Assembly (NCBI GenBank): GCA_918807975.1
Contig: OU964925.1
Location: forward strand, 1,588,798-1,652,797
Direction of reading: 5' to 3'
DNA length: 64,000 nt
Source of the DNA: Aplidium turbinatum
Taxonomy: Eukaryota > Chordata > Ascidiacea > Aplousobranchia > Polyclinidae
Position numbers and translations under genes: made by a program. Shown here in pieces: positions 13,206-24,230 of this stretch (positions are counted from its first letter, which is position 1; every line of letters starts with the position of its first letter). The notes beneath the pieces were generated by a model. It ran no database searches, had not been told where the DNA came from, and was given only the letters and a program-made list of their open reading frames with translations.

Positions 13206-13850
13206 CTACTTGAAGGCAGGAATGGAAACAATCAGTGCACTAATACACTTACCTGAGGACAGCACACTATCTCCGAATGTTAAAGAAATGCTGGCAGCTT
13301 TGTCTGCACGATATGCTGCCTGAAGGGTGTCCACATAAACAACAATCCAGAACTGAGGTGGCACCTGTTTTGCAAGAACTTGGAGGCAAATCAAAACTTT
13401 CCTCCAACAATTGATGCATTAGAGGAGCACATTGAACGCGTGCGAGTTCAGAGTCGTGTCTGGTGCCACACTAACTGTCATGTGGCAACAGCTCCTTCAT
13501 CCACTTCGGCATGGCTACCATCAGCATGGAAGTGGGATTTCACCTATCACCACAAAGATTCTACCTGCACCACAAGCCATTATTCAGCTAGACCGATGCC
13601 AATGCAAAACCAACTGCTCAACCCAGAGATGTTCGTGTCGAAGGAACAACTTGACCTGCACCGACTTGTGCCTGTGTGGGATAGACTGCGAAAATGACGT
13701 TGACTGTAATGCTGGAAATAAGACTCAGGACAGCAGCTGTTGGAAAATGTTTGTCCAAAATATGACAGTGGCGTGCAGGCTTGCTTCTAATGATTTTCTT
13801 AGTCAACATTACTTAGTACTAGCATGTTATTGTTGAATGTAGTTTATATC
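13206..13850 (+). pseudogene. Element protein, C-terminal cysteine-rich part
   Basis: Frames give LRWHLFCKNL, NFPPTIDALEEHIERVRVQS, GYHQHGSGISPITTKIL and then a cysteine array, CQCKTNCSTQRCSCRRNN followed by LTCTDLCLCGIDCENDVDC. The CxCxxxCxxxxCxC spacing resembles CXC/tesmin-type zinc-binding repeats, so DNA binding at the C-terminus is plausible. The frame stays open into 13836. Confidence 0.55.
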
Positions 13851-14220
13851 TCAACTAGTAATTAGTAATGTAACGAAATATAATTTCTGCGGCCATTTTG
13901 AAAACCAATATGGCAGATAATGGCAAAGTGGTTAACGCGTGGTATCTAGGTATGCTTCTAATGGATTTCTTGACCCTTGAAACATAGAATTAGCATGTTT
14001 GACAAAGTTTCTAAGTTTATTAGGAGCCGAGATATATCAAAATATATATTTTGAGGCGGCCATTTTGAAAGTTCAAAATGGCGGCCAAGCAGACATCTCT
14101 GCAAATGTAATCAACGTTTTTCGGATTCCTCATGATCTAAGCTTTCCGAAAATGTATAGGTTTGCTAATCTCCAAAAAATTTAAACGAAACTCTTTTTTT
14201 TGACATAGTGAACCTGACTA

Positions 14221-15410
14221 AGAGTCAGGTAGTGGATGTCGCTTCTAATCTATAGCTCTTGATTATTGAAGAAGTGTTTTTTGCAAGTTTTACTGAACAA
14301 TAAGCGAATTGGAGCTTGAGCGTCAGGTGTTATACGAATGTATAGTTAGTTGATTCCCGTCAAAAGAAAGTTTTGAAGTTTTCCTGTAGTATGTTATTGT
14401 AAAATTTGAACATAAATTTCCTTATATCTAGATTATGTGGAATTTACAGTTAGTATTCCATCATTATGATAGACTGGCAGTAATTTCGTTTCGCAGTAAT
14501 CTATAAAAAAGTTGACGATTTCTATACCAGACTTGATGACGCTGTCTCAATTCAATATTATTTTAGACACAAGTTTGGTCTACTTCTTGTGGATTTTAGA
14601 AAGTCGACTTACGCGAGTTACATTGTGCGTAAGAGCGGCATAAAATCTCGAAAAGAGCCTCATGCGGCTCGCAAACCACAGGTCGGCCAGGCCTAACCTA
14701 GTGGATAGAATAATTTACAGACAATAACACTTTGACAATAAAAAACTTTATTCTTCCAATCCTGGTAACTGGGCCTGTGTCAATAATTCAAAGATTTTAT
14801 AAGTATGTGAAATCTCAGACGCTAACCTTGCAGAGGCTTTTTCAGTCAGATGATAAAGATTCAAACCAACCAAACATCGTCTTGGCAGAAGGAGTAGATC
14901 AATGTTGGCCAACCAGTCAGAGACCAAGAGCCTCATTTGTTACTGCGTCAACCTCAAAGAGCCAACCTCACATTATGCACATGGACAGTGTTCACACGGG
15001 AATATATCACCCCGCCTGTTCTTCACACATATACCTTTGCTCAGTTAGATTGATTGACTGTAAAAGCCAGACATTGACATTAAAATGACAGAAATTTACA
15101 AGCCATTTGTTGTGATGCACTTTGCACGGACTTTGACAATTCTTGTCTTCAAAAATGAAAAAAAATTAAGATTAGATTATAAAGCGCTCACGTCGCCTGG
15201 CATACGAAACAGAGTGGCTTGCCACTACGTCCAACACTAAGAAATTTAAACTTTTTCTACTCTATTAAAAGCGTTCTGTGTTCAACCTCTGATTTTCATT
15301 TTGAATCAATTAATTTAACTTTGCAACTGTAGTCAATCTTTAAAGCAATTGATTGAGTTTCGCTTTTAACAGCATGATTGTTGCTTACTTCACAATGTAG
15401 ATACTAACAA
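14221..15410. other. Intron stretch, nothing firmly recognised
   Basis: AT-rich. A phrase near 14655-14700 (GAGCCTCATGCGGCTCGCA) resembles the subterminal sequence of hAT-type MITEs, and a similar phrase occurs at 60857. An open stretch of 118 codons at 14732-15088 has no recognisable domain. Confidence 0.35.
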
Positions 15411-15412
15411 CC

Positions 15413-15500
15413 TGTGTTAGCCTGATGCTGCGAGTTCGCTGTGGTAATAGCAAATTGCACTGGCTTTCGGAACACAGTTCCCTAGTCTTGTGCTATGACG
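15413..15500 (-). repeat. 85-bp repeat shared with 45960-46045
   Basis: CTGATGCTGCGAGTTCGCTG ... GAACACAGTTCCCTAGTC here is the reverse complement of the segment at 45960-46045, with scattered differences. The other copy lies just after the MULE-like remnant, so this may be a terminal sequence of that family. Confidence 0.6.
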
Positions 15501-15539
15501 AACTTTATTTATTTGCGAGCTTGGAATAAGGTAGTGATA

Positions 15540-15700
15540 GGAAAAAATGAGAAAAGGAAGGCTAAAGAAAACGTGGGATGACACCGTGAAAGATGACATG
15601 AACAAAAGAAACCTGAAAACTGAAGATGCCAACAATAAAAAGAGATGGAGGAGTCGCTGCAGACAAATGGTGGTCGACCCTGATGTTTCGTAATGAAGAC
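15540..15700 (+). mobile_element. LINE C-terminal tail fragment
   Basis: Reads GRLKKTWDDTVKDDMNKRNL, KTEDANNKKRWRSRCRQMVV, DPDV. The G(R/K)..KTW...V..DM...L...DA.NR..WR pattern is the last block of a common LINE reverse-transcriptase polyprotein. Only this block is present. Confidence 0.7.
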
Positions 15701-16139
15701 AAGGTTCCTTTGAAGTAAAATGGAGTGAGAGACGATAAAGAGAAGTACTTGAAGTATTTCAAACTAAATGCACAAAAGCATTTTAAAGTTCGGTAACAAA
15801 TATTGAGTCGGCTGCATAAGCGCAAATTTTTGTTCATAATGGGGAATTTGTTGAAAAAAATTCTATGCAATCGCGTTGTTATAGCTTTTGATGCTTTGAA
15901 TTTACAGAAAGTAATAGGATCTTAAATGAAACTTGCAAAAATCAGTGACGTAACCAACGTCGGCATCGCCAGTTTATACTGCGCGTAGGAGACGCATAAA
16001 ACCTAACATTTTTAGAGCCGCACCGACTATATACTCAACAAGGAGGTCTAATCTAGGTGGTACTTTTGAATCTGGGCCAGGATGACGGTAGGGGCCAGTA
16101 ATCGTTCTAAGGGGTCCTGGAACCACCGCGTCATCTTTG

Positions 16140-16404
16140 GATGTAGTGCGTTTCATCAGACTAGGAAAGCTTCTTTGAGAGCTTAATCCTGGCAGTTTCG
16201 TAGAGGCTTTGAACCACTGACGCAGGCCCGGTCGCCGAGTTTGACAAAGCAAAGTTTCCAATTGTTGTTGAAGTGTTGTCCGTAAACTATCCCATCCACT
16301 TGATGCTGCTGAATGGAGAGCAGTCCTTCATATGCGTTGCTCAAGTGCCCATGCCAGCTCTGCTTAATCTTAACTCGTGCGCTTAACCACTGAGCTAACG
16401 GGGC
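16140..16404 (-). repeat. tRNA-derived SINE, family 1, copy a
   Basis: Reading the minus strand from 16404: GCCCCGTTAGCTCAGTGGTT AAGCG is a tRNA-like 5' end with a good pol III A box. A degenerate B box follows, then a body with CTTGAGCAACGC, CTCTCCATTCAGC and GGTTCAAAGCCTCTAC. The same body occurs at 52905-53190 and 60915-61045. Confidence 0.8.
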
Positions 16405-16429
16405 AGACATTGTTACCGAGTCCAAATTA

Positions 16430-16875
16430 ACTTCTTAGCGGCCATGTCACTGGCATTCATTCTAACCGCGGAGCCCTTTGAGGTTGCAAGCAAAATCAAT
16501 GTTGTTAATTCGTTTGTTGTTGCAAGTTTGTAGGTTTTTACCATCATCTAGCGAGTAATGAAAAGGAATTATGAATGAAAAGGAATAATAAATGATTAAA
16601 CAGGTTGTGTGATATCGAACCGCAGTTTAAACAAAATTATAATCTCAATTAGTGTATAATATTTTGACTAATTTTTAAATATCAGCTGAATGTTTTTCGC
16701 AAATATTGTCCAATCCATTGGCATTGGACGAAAAGTAGCACCAAATTCAGCATTTCAAAAACCTATTGGCTTACAATCGTAAGACTAAAAAACAAGGATA
16801 AGTAAAAATTGTTTTTAAAATGACTTGCAATACATAAAGATTACACATGAATATGATTTTTCCTAAAAGTTGTAG
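16430..16875. other. Intron stretch, nothing recognised
   Basis: AT-rich sequence between the SINE and the minisatellite. No repeat or coding signal seen. Confidence 0.4.
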
Positions 16876-17176
16876 AAAAGTCCGCAACTGTGTTGACACC
16901 ATTGAAGGGTCTGCAACTGTGTTGACAGCATTGAAGGGTCTGCGACTATGTTGACAGCATTGAAGGGTCTATAACTGTGTTGACAGCATTAAAGAGTCTG
17001 CAACTGTTTTGACAACATTGAAGGGTCTGCGACTATGTTGACAGCATTGAAGGGTCTGCCACTGTGTTGATAGCATTGAAGGGTCTGTGACTATGTTGAC
17101 AGCATTGAAGGGTCTATAACTGTGTTGACAGCATTGAAGGGTCTGCGACTATGTTGACAACATTGAAGGGTCTATG

Positions 17177-17610
17177 CAGTAGCGTAGCCAGGAATTTTGA
17201 AAGGGGGGGGGGGTTTTGACCACCCAGCGGCGGGGGGTCTGGGGGGCCTCCCCCAGAAAATTTTGAAAAATTACTTTGAATTTGGTGCATTCTGAGAGCA
17301 TTTTCAACAAAAATGTGGGTACGAATATTCCTGTAAAATGGTGCTGTCCGGTAGCATAGCAAAAGGATAAGATCAAGTTTTCTTCGGCATTTTTCGGAAA
17401 TAAAGCTTAGTCTCTATGTTTTCTTGTTGCTAATTCCTGGCTGAGATGTTTGGTATTGGCAAAACGCGCTCTTTTAATGCAATTTTGTTTAAAATTAGGC
17501 AATTTTTTTTTAGACTGAAAGCATTATTCTCTATATCGTGACGTCATACGCGTGCCAAAGGGGGGGGGGGGGTTGTAACCCCCAAAACCCCCCCCTTGGC
17601 TACGCCACTG
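17177..17610. mobile_element. hAT-like MITE, copy 1
   Basis: Starts CAGTAGCGTAGCCAGG and ends CTTGGCTACGCCACTG, giving imperfect terminal inverted repeats. It is flanked by a perfect 8-bp duplication GGTCTATG (17169-17176 and 17611-17618), which is one minisatellite monomer's own sequence. Both ends carry long G or C runs. The 8-bp TSD and CAG...CTG ends suggest hAT. Confidence 0.88.
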
Positions 17611-17821
17611 GGTCTATGACTGTGCTGACAGCATTAAAGAGTCTGCAACTGTTTTGACAACATTGAAGGGTCTGCGACTATGTTGACAGCATTGAAGGGT
17701 CTGCCACTGTGTTGATAGCATTGAAGGGTCTGTGACTATGTTGACAGCATTGAAGGGTCTATAACTGTGTTGACAGCATTGAAGGGTCTGCGACTATGTT
17801 GACAACATTGAAGGGTCTATG

Positions 17822-18253
17822 CAGTAGCGTAGCCAGGAATTTTGAAAGGGGGGGGGTTTTGACCACCCAGCGGCGGGGGGTCTGGGGGGCCTCCCCCAGA
17901 AAATTTTGAAAAATTACTTTGAATTTGGTGCATTCTGAGAGCATTTTCAACAAAAATGTGGGTACGAATATTCCTGTAAAATGGTGCTGTCCGGTAGCAT
18001 AGCAAAAGGATAAGATCAAGTTTTCTTCGGCATTTTTCGGAAATAAAGCTTAGTCTCTATGTTTTCTTGTTGCTAATTCCTGGCTGAGATGTTTGGTATT
18101 GGCAAAACGCGCTCTTTTAATGCAATTTTGTTTAAAATTAGGCAATTTTTTTTTAGACTGAAAGCATTATTCTCTATATCGTGACGTCATACGCGTGCCA
18201 AAGGGGGGGGGGGGGTTGTAACCCCCAAAACTCCCCCCTTGGCTACGCCACTG
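17822..18253. mobile_element. hAT-like MITE, copy 2 (by array duplication)
   Basis: Nearly identical to copy 1, including the same flanking monomer variants and the same TSD. It therefore arose by duplication of the array segment and not by a second insertion. Confidence 0.88.
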
Positions 18254-18699
18254 GGTCTATGACTGTGCTGACAGCATTGAAGGGTCTGCAACTGTGTTGA
18301 TAGCATTGAAGGGTTTGCGACTGTGTTGATAGCATTGAAGAGTCTGCAACTGTGTTGATCGCATTGAAGGGTCTGTGACTGTGTTGATAGCATTGAAGGG
18401 TCTGCAACTGCGTTGACATCATTGAAGGGTCTACAACTGCGTTGATCGCATTGAAGGGTCTGTGACTGTGTTGATAGCATTGAAGGGTCTGTAACTGCGT
18501 TGACAACATTGAAGGGTCTGCAACTGTGTTGATAGCATTGAAGGGTGTGCGACTGTGTTGATAGCATTGAAGGGTCTGCAACTGTGTTGACAACATTAAA
18601 GGGTCTACAACTGTGTTGATAGCTTTGAAGGGTGTGCAACTGTGTTGATAGCATTGAAGGGTCTGCAACTGTGTTGACAACATTGAAAGGTCTACAATT

Positions 18700-21600
18700 A
18701 TATCTGCTATATGGGCAAACATATCTGTGGATGGACCATGATATTTTGAGATCAACATCCTTTGTCATTATAGTTTAGGACCTTTGGGTCGTTATCAATG
18801 GTAGCTTTGTTAATAACGGCATTTTGCAAGCATTGTCTATTCAAAGGACAATCAGATTTCATCCTACAATTGTAGCCAAACTGGGATGGTTCATTGTTAA
18901 CCTGCAATATTGATTTATTATGGGTGGATATGATGCTTGCAATATTCGGGCCGCAGCTATAGTTTAGCTTAATTGTTTTGCGGTTGAAAATTTTATTCAA
19001 TCTGTGATGTGGCGGAACATGTGTGGAAAGAAGTCTAAAAAATTCTCTACCGATGTTACTATTAACCTGCAAGCTCGTCGTCGTCGCATGAGCCACTGGG
19101 GCCGAGGGTCTATCCTTTTATCACCCCAGATTCACGATGTTCTCGGACTACACTGGAAGGCTGCTAGACAGCAGCCAGTCTTTGGTTTAATCATCCAAGA
19201 CACGCAGACCTTCCATTCCATTAGGCAAGCTGAAGATGTGGTCTGCGGTCTGTACCTCAGCACCACACTCACAAGAGGAGAAAGAAACCATTCCCCATTG
19301 GAGCATGGTTGAGCGGAAAAGTTCGACGCCGTACGAATACGGTTGAGGCGCACCCACGCCTGTCTTTGTAATGTCAGGTCGATGGGACAGGTGTCGGCGG
19401 CGGAGATGAACGAATGGAGTCTGGTGGTGCTTGACTTCCATTCAGAATTCCATTTATTGTCCGCCCAATTAGCCGCAGAGATATCTTGTTCGTCAGCTTC
19501 TTTAAGCAGAAGTTGAGCGGCTGGCACGAATGCGTATCTTAATTGCTGTCGGCGGGGCGCTCGTTTAAGAGAGCAAAGACCTTGAAGTGGAGAAGGTAGT
19601 TTGGCTCTAATTCTCATTGACCAGGAGACAGAGTGGCTTCTTGCGACGAAGCTCAGCAGGTTGGATGCCAGTAAAAATAGAGAGATTGTCCAATGGTGTG
19701 AGACGCAAGCATCCGGCACCATTGCCCAATGCGGCACCATACAGGTGCACAGTACTCTGCTGAGGAGTGGACAAGGGCCAAGGCTGTTATAAGCAAAGTG
19801 TCAATTCCCAGCTAGAACCTGTCAGGCACTTGAGTAGCGCAGCATGGGATGACAGTTTCTTGCGCAGTGAAACCAAATGGTGGCGGTACGTGAGTGATCT
19901 GTTGCTCCAAGATACTTTGGTTCTGGGAGGAAAGACAGAGGTTTTCCATTATTATGGATAGTCAGCCCACGACCAGCTTTTTAATTGTGTAGATAGAAAG
20001 CTGCTTCCACAGTTTTGGTTTCGCTGAGTTTCAGGAGATGTCTGGAGATGTTTTTGGAGATAAGCTGGGAGGGTTTTTGTGTCTTGGCTCAGGGCGTCTT
20101 TTAGGTTTTACCATGACTTGTAGAGTGGAGAATTGCCAGGTTATCCTCATATTCGTATTTTGCTGACACCGTGTTTGGCAGGTCGTAGGTGTAGATATTA
20201 AAAAGAAGAGGAGCCAGGACTGATCTCTGTCATCATCATCATCGATAATGCCTGAATAAGGCGTCGGCTACCGTGGCGCAACGATCGATTGCCCATAGTT
20301 TTTATTAAGTTTTTTAGGCGTCTCAGTTTGTTTTGCCGTGAGTTTCTGGTGGTGACGGTGAAGCCTCGATTCCTGACAAGTTCCATGATCATATGGACCA
20401 TATGTGGGTCTGGAAGCAGGCAAAGCAGCTTGCAAGTAAGGAAGCGGTGCTATACGGTGTCGTAGACTACTGAAAGATTCAGAAAGATAACGCCGGCCTT
20501 CTTTTTTGCCTCAAAGCAACTCTCGATGTCTTGGGTCAAGAGTGTGACTTGGTCCACAGTAGATTTTCCCCGTCGGAATCAGCTTGCTCCTTTGGAAGGA
20601 GCAAGTCGATGATTGAGTTGACGCAGGCATAGATCAGCCTTTCGAGGATTTGGAAAGGAACACAAAGGGGGAATATCGGGTGATAACTCCTTGGGTCCTT
20701 TGGTGGATTTTAAGGCTTAGGGATCGCAACTACTAAAGCTCTTCTCTATATTTTGGGATTGTGAGGTGGTGCAAGCAGGAAGAAATGAATCTACGTAACC
20801 AGGACTTGAGGGCAGGGCAAGCATGGAGCACAAGCTTTGGGAAGATCTTATTCGTCCCTGGAGAATTGTGTTGTGTTGCTAGGCGGAGGGCGATGGTGAA
20901 ATCTTCTGGAGTGAAGTCTTCAGAGATTGTTTCTTCTTGTGGTGTGTTCACTCGTCACAGGGCAAATACCTCCTTAGCGACAAGGCGGGATGCCTTGCGG
21001 TCCTTTGTCTTGTAGACTCGATTCTGCACTAGCTGGAAAACGATGGTATTTGCAGAAACAGAACACTGGCGAGGGGAGTTTGCTGAGTGCCCAGTAAGGT
21101 TGTTGATGATGCTCCATGCTTTGCGGCTTGAGTGTGAGAAGTCGATGTTTCGGGTGGCATCGTTCCATCGCTCAAGCTTCTTTACGTCTAGCCGCTTAAG
21201 TAATCTGGTGGCGGCGGTGCTAGAAGCAGTACCAGGTATAGCGTTTAGGTAGGAGAGGTAGAGAGTTTCACACTCAGAATCCCAGCATGGTGAGCCACTT
21301 GTTGTCCAGGGACCATCACAAGAAGCTTCCGTCTATCCCTGTAAGCTGAAAGGAGGATTAAGCTATTCAATTTTTCGACTCAGAATTTACCAGATAGCAA
21401 ATTCAAAGTTACTTGAAGAAAATTAGTTTCAATTAAGCCACTTTCCACTGTAATACTCAAACCATATTGTTTGAATAATTAAATAACATTTTTTCGCAAA
21501 CGGTCAAATTTTGGGCCAGATAAATTACGAAAAATTGCCAGACCATCATCACGGTACAATCCAAGCATCTGCATGTCAATATTACCAAAAAGTTCGTTCA

Positions 21601-21880
21601 AAATATGTAAACCAACCAACTTGCAAACCTCAGCACCATCAAATAAGCCAACGGTAACATCAAACAAACCATTTTTTTAGACCAAGTATCACTACCATCA
21701 GGAAACAATGATTTCTGAGCGTGGAAAATTGTTTGTATAATATAATCATCTATACTGTATTCATAAATGATTTGGCAAAATCGATTGCTTTGCACGAGAA
21801 TTCCTCTGTAATGGATGAGTAAAAGTCGACTATATCAAATGTTCAATTAAAAAAAAACTCCATGTAAGCGTCAATATTCC
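18700..21880 (-). mobile_element. Penelope-like element (PLE), split by a LINE
   Basis: On the minus strand, 21790-21360 encodes the end of a PLE reverse transcriptase (GLFDVTVGLFDGAEVCKLVG, LHILNELF, LGLYRDDGLAIFRNLSGPKF, with the LYRDDGLA form of the active-site box). A LINE (19075-21337) interrupts it. 19074-18752 then encodes the linker before the GIY-YIG endonuclease (NIGREFFRLLSTHVPPHHRL, NKIFNRKTIKLNYSCGPNIA, and a C-x-C..C-P-L...C zinc-like pattern). The GIY-YIG core itself is not present. The element is 5'-truncated and broken in several places. Confidence 0.85.
19075..21337 (-). mobile_element. Jockey-like LINE inserted in the PLE
   Basis: Minus strand from 21337: endonuclease-RT junction (ERWNDATRNIDFSHSS-like, AWSIINNLTGHSARSPRQCS, VFQLVQNRVYKTKDRKASRL), RT fingers (DFTPEDFTIALRLATQHNSP, KLVLHACPALKSWLRRFISS), then MVHMIMELVRNRGFTV, and the C-terminal region (RIRTGVGAPQPYSYG-like, FRSTMLQWGM, CECGAEVQTADHIFSLP, GLRVLDD). 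The 3' end is a (GAC)n tail at 19075. Flanks are an imperfect 9-bp TSD, CTGCAAGCT (19066-19074) and CTGTAAGCT (21338-21346). It is 5'-truncated and carries several frame breaks. Confidence 0.9.
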
Positions 21881-22260
21881 TTTCTAAAATATGAAAAACT
21901 TTATGATTTAATTCTCCTTCAGCTTGCAGGGTGGTAGTAACATCGGTAGAGAATTTTTTAGATTTATTTTCAAACATTTTCCACCCCATCACACATTGCA
22001 TAAGAATTTCAACCGCAATACTACAGTATTAAGGAAAGCTATAGCTGCGCTCCGAATATTGCAAGCATCATATCCACCCACAATAAATCAATATTGCAGG
22101 TTAGCAATGAACCATCCCAGTTTGGCTACAATTGTAGGATGAAATCTGATTGGCCTTTGAATGGACAATACTTGCAGAAAGCCGTCATTTACATTGATAA
22201 CGACCCACTTAAACTATATTGGTTGTTGTGAAACCACAGACCCTTCAACGTCAATGTCAT
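21880..22260 (+). mobile_element. Inverted 3' arm of the PLE
   Basis: Reads, on the plus strand, the same endonuclease-linker region as 18752-19074 on the minus strand: SNIGREFFRFIFKHFPPHH, LHKNFNRNTTVL, then a GCAAGCATCATATCCACCCA / CAATAAATCAATATTGCAGG block. It starts with CCTTCAGCTTGCAGGGTGGT, the junction phrase that the LINE interrupts in the other arm. It joins directly to the 5' end of the truncated RT, so the PLE is flanked by an inverted copy of its own 3' part. Confidence 0.85.
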
Positions 22261-22880
22261 TCACTGTACGTGTACAGCATTTCCAAGAATGCCCTTGGCA
22301 ATGTTCTTCACGCGCACGTTTTTACGTTCGCGTTTTGTTGCTTCTATCTTTTTCTAGACCTAAGCTATGTTAACATGTATTGTTTTTGCTGTGATGGTCA
22401 GGTATGAAAATAACTGAACCAAGAATTCTTTTCTAGCTCTAACATTGATCCAAGAAAACGTTTATCTTTAATAAGTTTCCAATTTATGGACCATCGAATA
22501 AGCCAGCCTTAATTTGTATTCAAATTGACAGGCCAGGAAATGCAAAAAAGAGGCATTTAAAAGAGTTGTTATCAGTTGACATTAATTTAACAAACTAAAT
22601 CAAAATGTGAGAAAATAATTTTCATTATAGAAGAAAATGTGATGGAAGAAAACAGTTTTGGAATCAAGGTTTGAGTTGGCAGCAGTTTTAAAATCATCAC
22701 CCCGGCATCAGCCTAAATGAAGAGAAGAATCGAAGTCAAGAAAACTGTTTTGGAAGTTGTTTCCCAGTGGTATGCAACTATGCATTGACTTATTCATTAA
22801 GCAAGCTACGAATTACAGGCAAAGTACAGTAGCACATTTAAATCACTGTTGAAAACGTTAATAACAGGAATTGTTCTAAC
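22261..22880. other. Intron before ferlin exon 10, little recognised
   Basis: Includes 22340-22400, similar to 1430-1500. Otherwise AT-rich intron with no coding pattern. Confidence 0.4.
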
Positions 22881-23038
22881 CTGCCAAACGTTGGTTCCAA
22901 GGTGTTGGGAATATGATTTTGACGATCAATGATCCGTTTTTTTCCAACTTTAATTTTCAAATAGGGGTCAGCCAATCCGTTTGAATCTTGAGGTGCAAGT
23001 TCAAATGCTTGAACCACGTAAATTCGAACTTTTAGTTC
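22881..23038 (-). CDS. Ferlin exon 10: first half of C2F
   Basis: 158 nt, phase 0 to 2. Encodes ELKVRIYVVQAFELAPQDSN, GLADPYLKIKVGKKRIIDRQ, NHIPNTLEPTFG. QDSNGLADPY carries both loop-1 Ca2+-binding aspartates, and KKRIIDRQNHIPNTLEPTFG is the polybasic strand and strand 4. Vertebrate dysferlin has [27 protein letters not shown] at the same place. Acceptor GTTTCAG, donor GTTAGA (a weaker GT site). Confidence 0.96.
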
Positions 23039-23079
23039 CTGAAACATTATATGCAAATGACCCACTGACTCATCTTCAG

Positions 23080-23860
23080 TAGGGCAAGCTTTTTATTACC
23101 CCAAAAAAATCGAAAACTTTGTAACTTTTGAAAATATATGACATTATGACAATATATGATGCTATTTTTTTAAGAATCAAATTTATGTTAATCTCCGTAA
23201 TTTAAAACTCACATGCAGGTTTTTACATGTATTTTGAACAATAACATATTCGAACAACGAACAAAAAACTTATTTCATTTCAAAATCAGAAGAATTCAAA
23301 TGTTTAATGCATGTAATCAAATAAGTATTCAAGTGCAATTTCATGTAGCCTACTATACAATGTTAGCTCTTAAGATTTCAGCGTTGGCTAACCCATAGAA
23401 GGTATAACTCTGATATGACTGACTGTACGGTCTGACCTACTGCAAGTGACAAGTGTTTATAATATTCAGAGACCAGATTGTGTGTCACGACATAATGGTT
23501 CAAGATGTTGTCAAATTGATATCAAACAGCAAGAGCTATTAGGCAACAGAAAACCATGAAAATGCCACTTCCAATGCTTCATGAAATTCAACATGAGAAC
23601 TATTACTGTCCCTTTATCCACAAATTATTAAATTTCAATGTCTGCAGGACCTGCTTGAACTACATCTACGAAGTTACTAGGGTTTAATCTTTGCATTTTA
23701 AAGTAAAAACTAAACTAAACGTCTTGTTTTATGTCCTAAAACAAAAAGTATGACTTTTTATGACTTTACAACTTCTTAAACAGAACTCATAACAACGTAG
23801 TTCTTTCACTGTTATCAGGTTCACAACTTTGTGTACCATCAAAAGGAATATGACTGTAAG
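23080..23860. repeat. Interspersed repeat copy 1 (pair of 31537-32810)
   Basis: Phrases such as GAACAACGAACAAA, AAATTATTAAATTTCAATGT and CTACGAAGTTACTAGGGTT recur in the same order and orientation at 31537-32810. The 7-kb element at 23861 is inserted in this copy: the repeat resumes at 30862 (GGACTTTTACTGGCCC versus CACTTTTCTGGCCG in the uninterrupted copy). Confidence 0.85.
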
Positions 23861-23999
23861 CATAGCCGTAGGAGAGTAAAAAATTTTGGGGGGGCGAACA
23901 AAATTTGCCCAAATTTTCCAAACTTTGCCCAAATTTTGCCTTTGCAAACATATTGTGAAAAACACAATATTACTCACAACCTCTGAGATAGTGTAGTCT

Positions 24000-24230
24000 A
24001 AGAACTCCACAATCATCAACTTGGCAGTGTACAAAAACACAGGCAGCAAAACAAGACTGAATTAACTTTAAACTAAATAAACCATCAAATTGAAATAAGT
24101 CATCAAATTCAAAAAACGTTTTCATCAACTTGGCAGTGTACTATAAAAACACAGGCAGCAAAACAAGGCTGAATTAACTTTACACTTAATAAACCATCAA
24201 ATTGAAATAATTTTCTTGTGGCACAAAAAT
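24000..24230. repeat. Tandem duplication, about 110 bp unit
   Basis: CATCAACTTGGCAGTGTAC...AAAACACAGGCAGCAAAACA and the following TAAACCATCAAATTGAAATAA occur twice in a row (from about 24013 and 24123), inside the left part of the 7-kb element. Confidence 0.8.

Larger units (their letters stand above)
9871..14220 (+). mobile_element. 4.35-kb TIR element with XPG/PIN-like nuclease protein
   Basis: Inverted repeats of roughly 330 bp bound the unit: 9871-10225 and 13860-14220. They start TAGTCAGGTT and end AACCTGACTA and differ by scattered changes. Inside, the plus strand carries remnants of one long protein. Flanks suggest a 2-bp TA or 3-bp AGA target duplication, but this is ambiguous. Each TIR contains CAAAATGGCSGCC-type motifs. 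The protein resembles long uncharacterised multi-copy proteins I remember from cnidarians and other marine invertebrates. I know no superfamily name for it. Confidence 0.75.
16876..18700 (-). repeat. 29-bp minisatellite interrupted by two MITEs
   Basis: A tandem array whose unit reads GGGTCTGCAACTGTGTTGAT + AGCATTGAA (29 bp) on the plus strand, with variants at a few positions. It is interrupted by two nearly identical 434/432-bp MITEs. A block of about 645 bp (monomers plus MITE) is duplicated: 16989-17618 and 17632-18261 share the same monomer order. The array abuts the 3' end of the PLE, whose own terminal sequence contains a monomer-like phrase (CAGACCCTTCAA). Reading frames across it are only translations of the repeat. 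Confidence 0.95.

Noticed and set aside
17114-17376. Minus-strand frames in the MITE (also 17759-18019 and 44063-44543)
   Set aside because: Identical non-coding MITE sequence in several copies; no domain and proline/glycine runs from the G/C tracts.
16876-18700. CRISPR array
   Set aside because: Units of 29 bp are head-to-tail without unique spacers, in a eukaryotic intron; the same applies to 39420-40320.
18187-18768. Long minus-strand frame of 193 codons rich in CRPFNVV/ADPSMLS repeats
   Set aside because: It is only the 29-bp minisatellite read in three frames; 29 is not a multiple of 3 and the array has no stops by chance.
22300-22420. Hammerhead ribozyme in PLE arms
   Set aside because: PLE terminal repeats can carry hammerheads, but no CTGATGA...GAAA core with matching stems was found in either PLE here.
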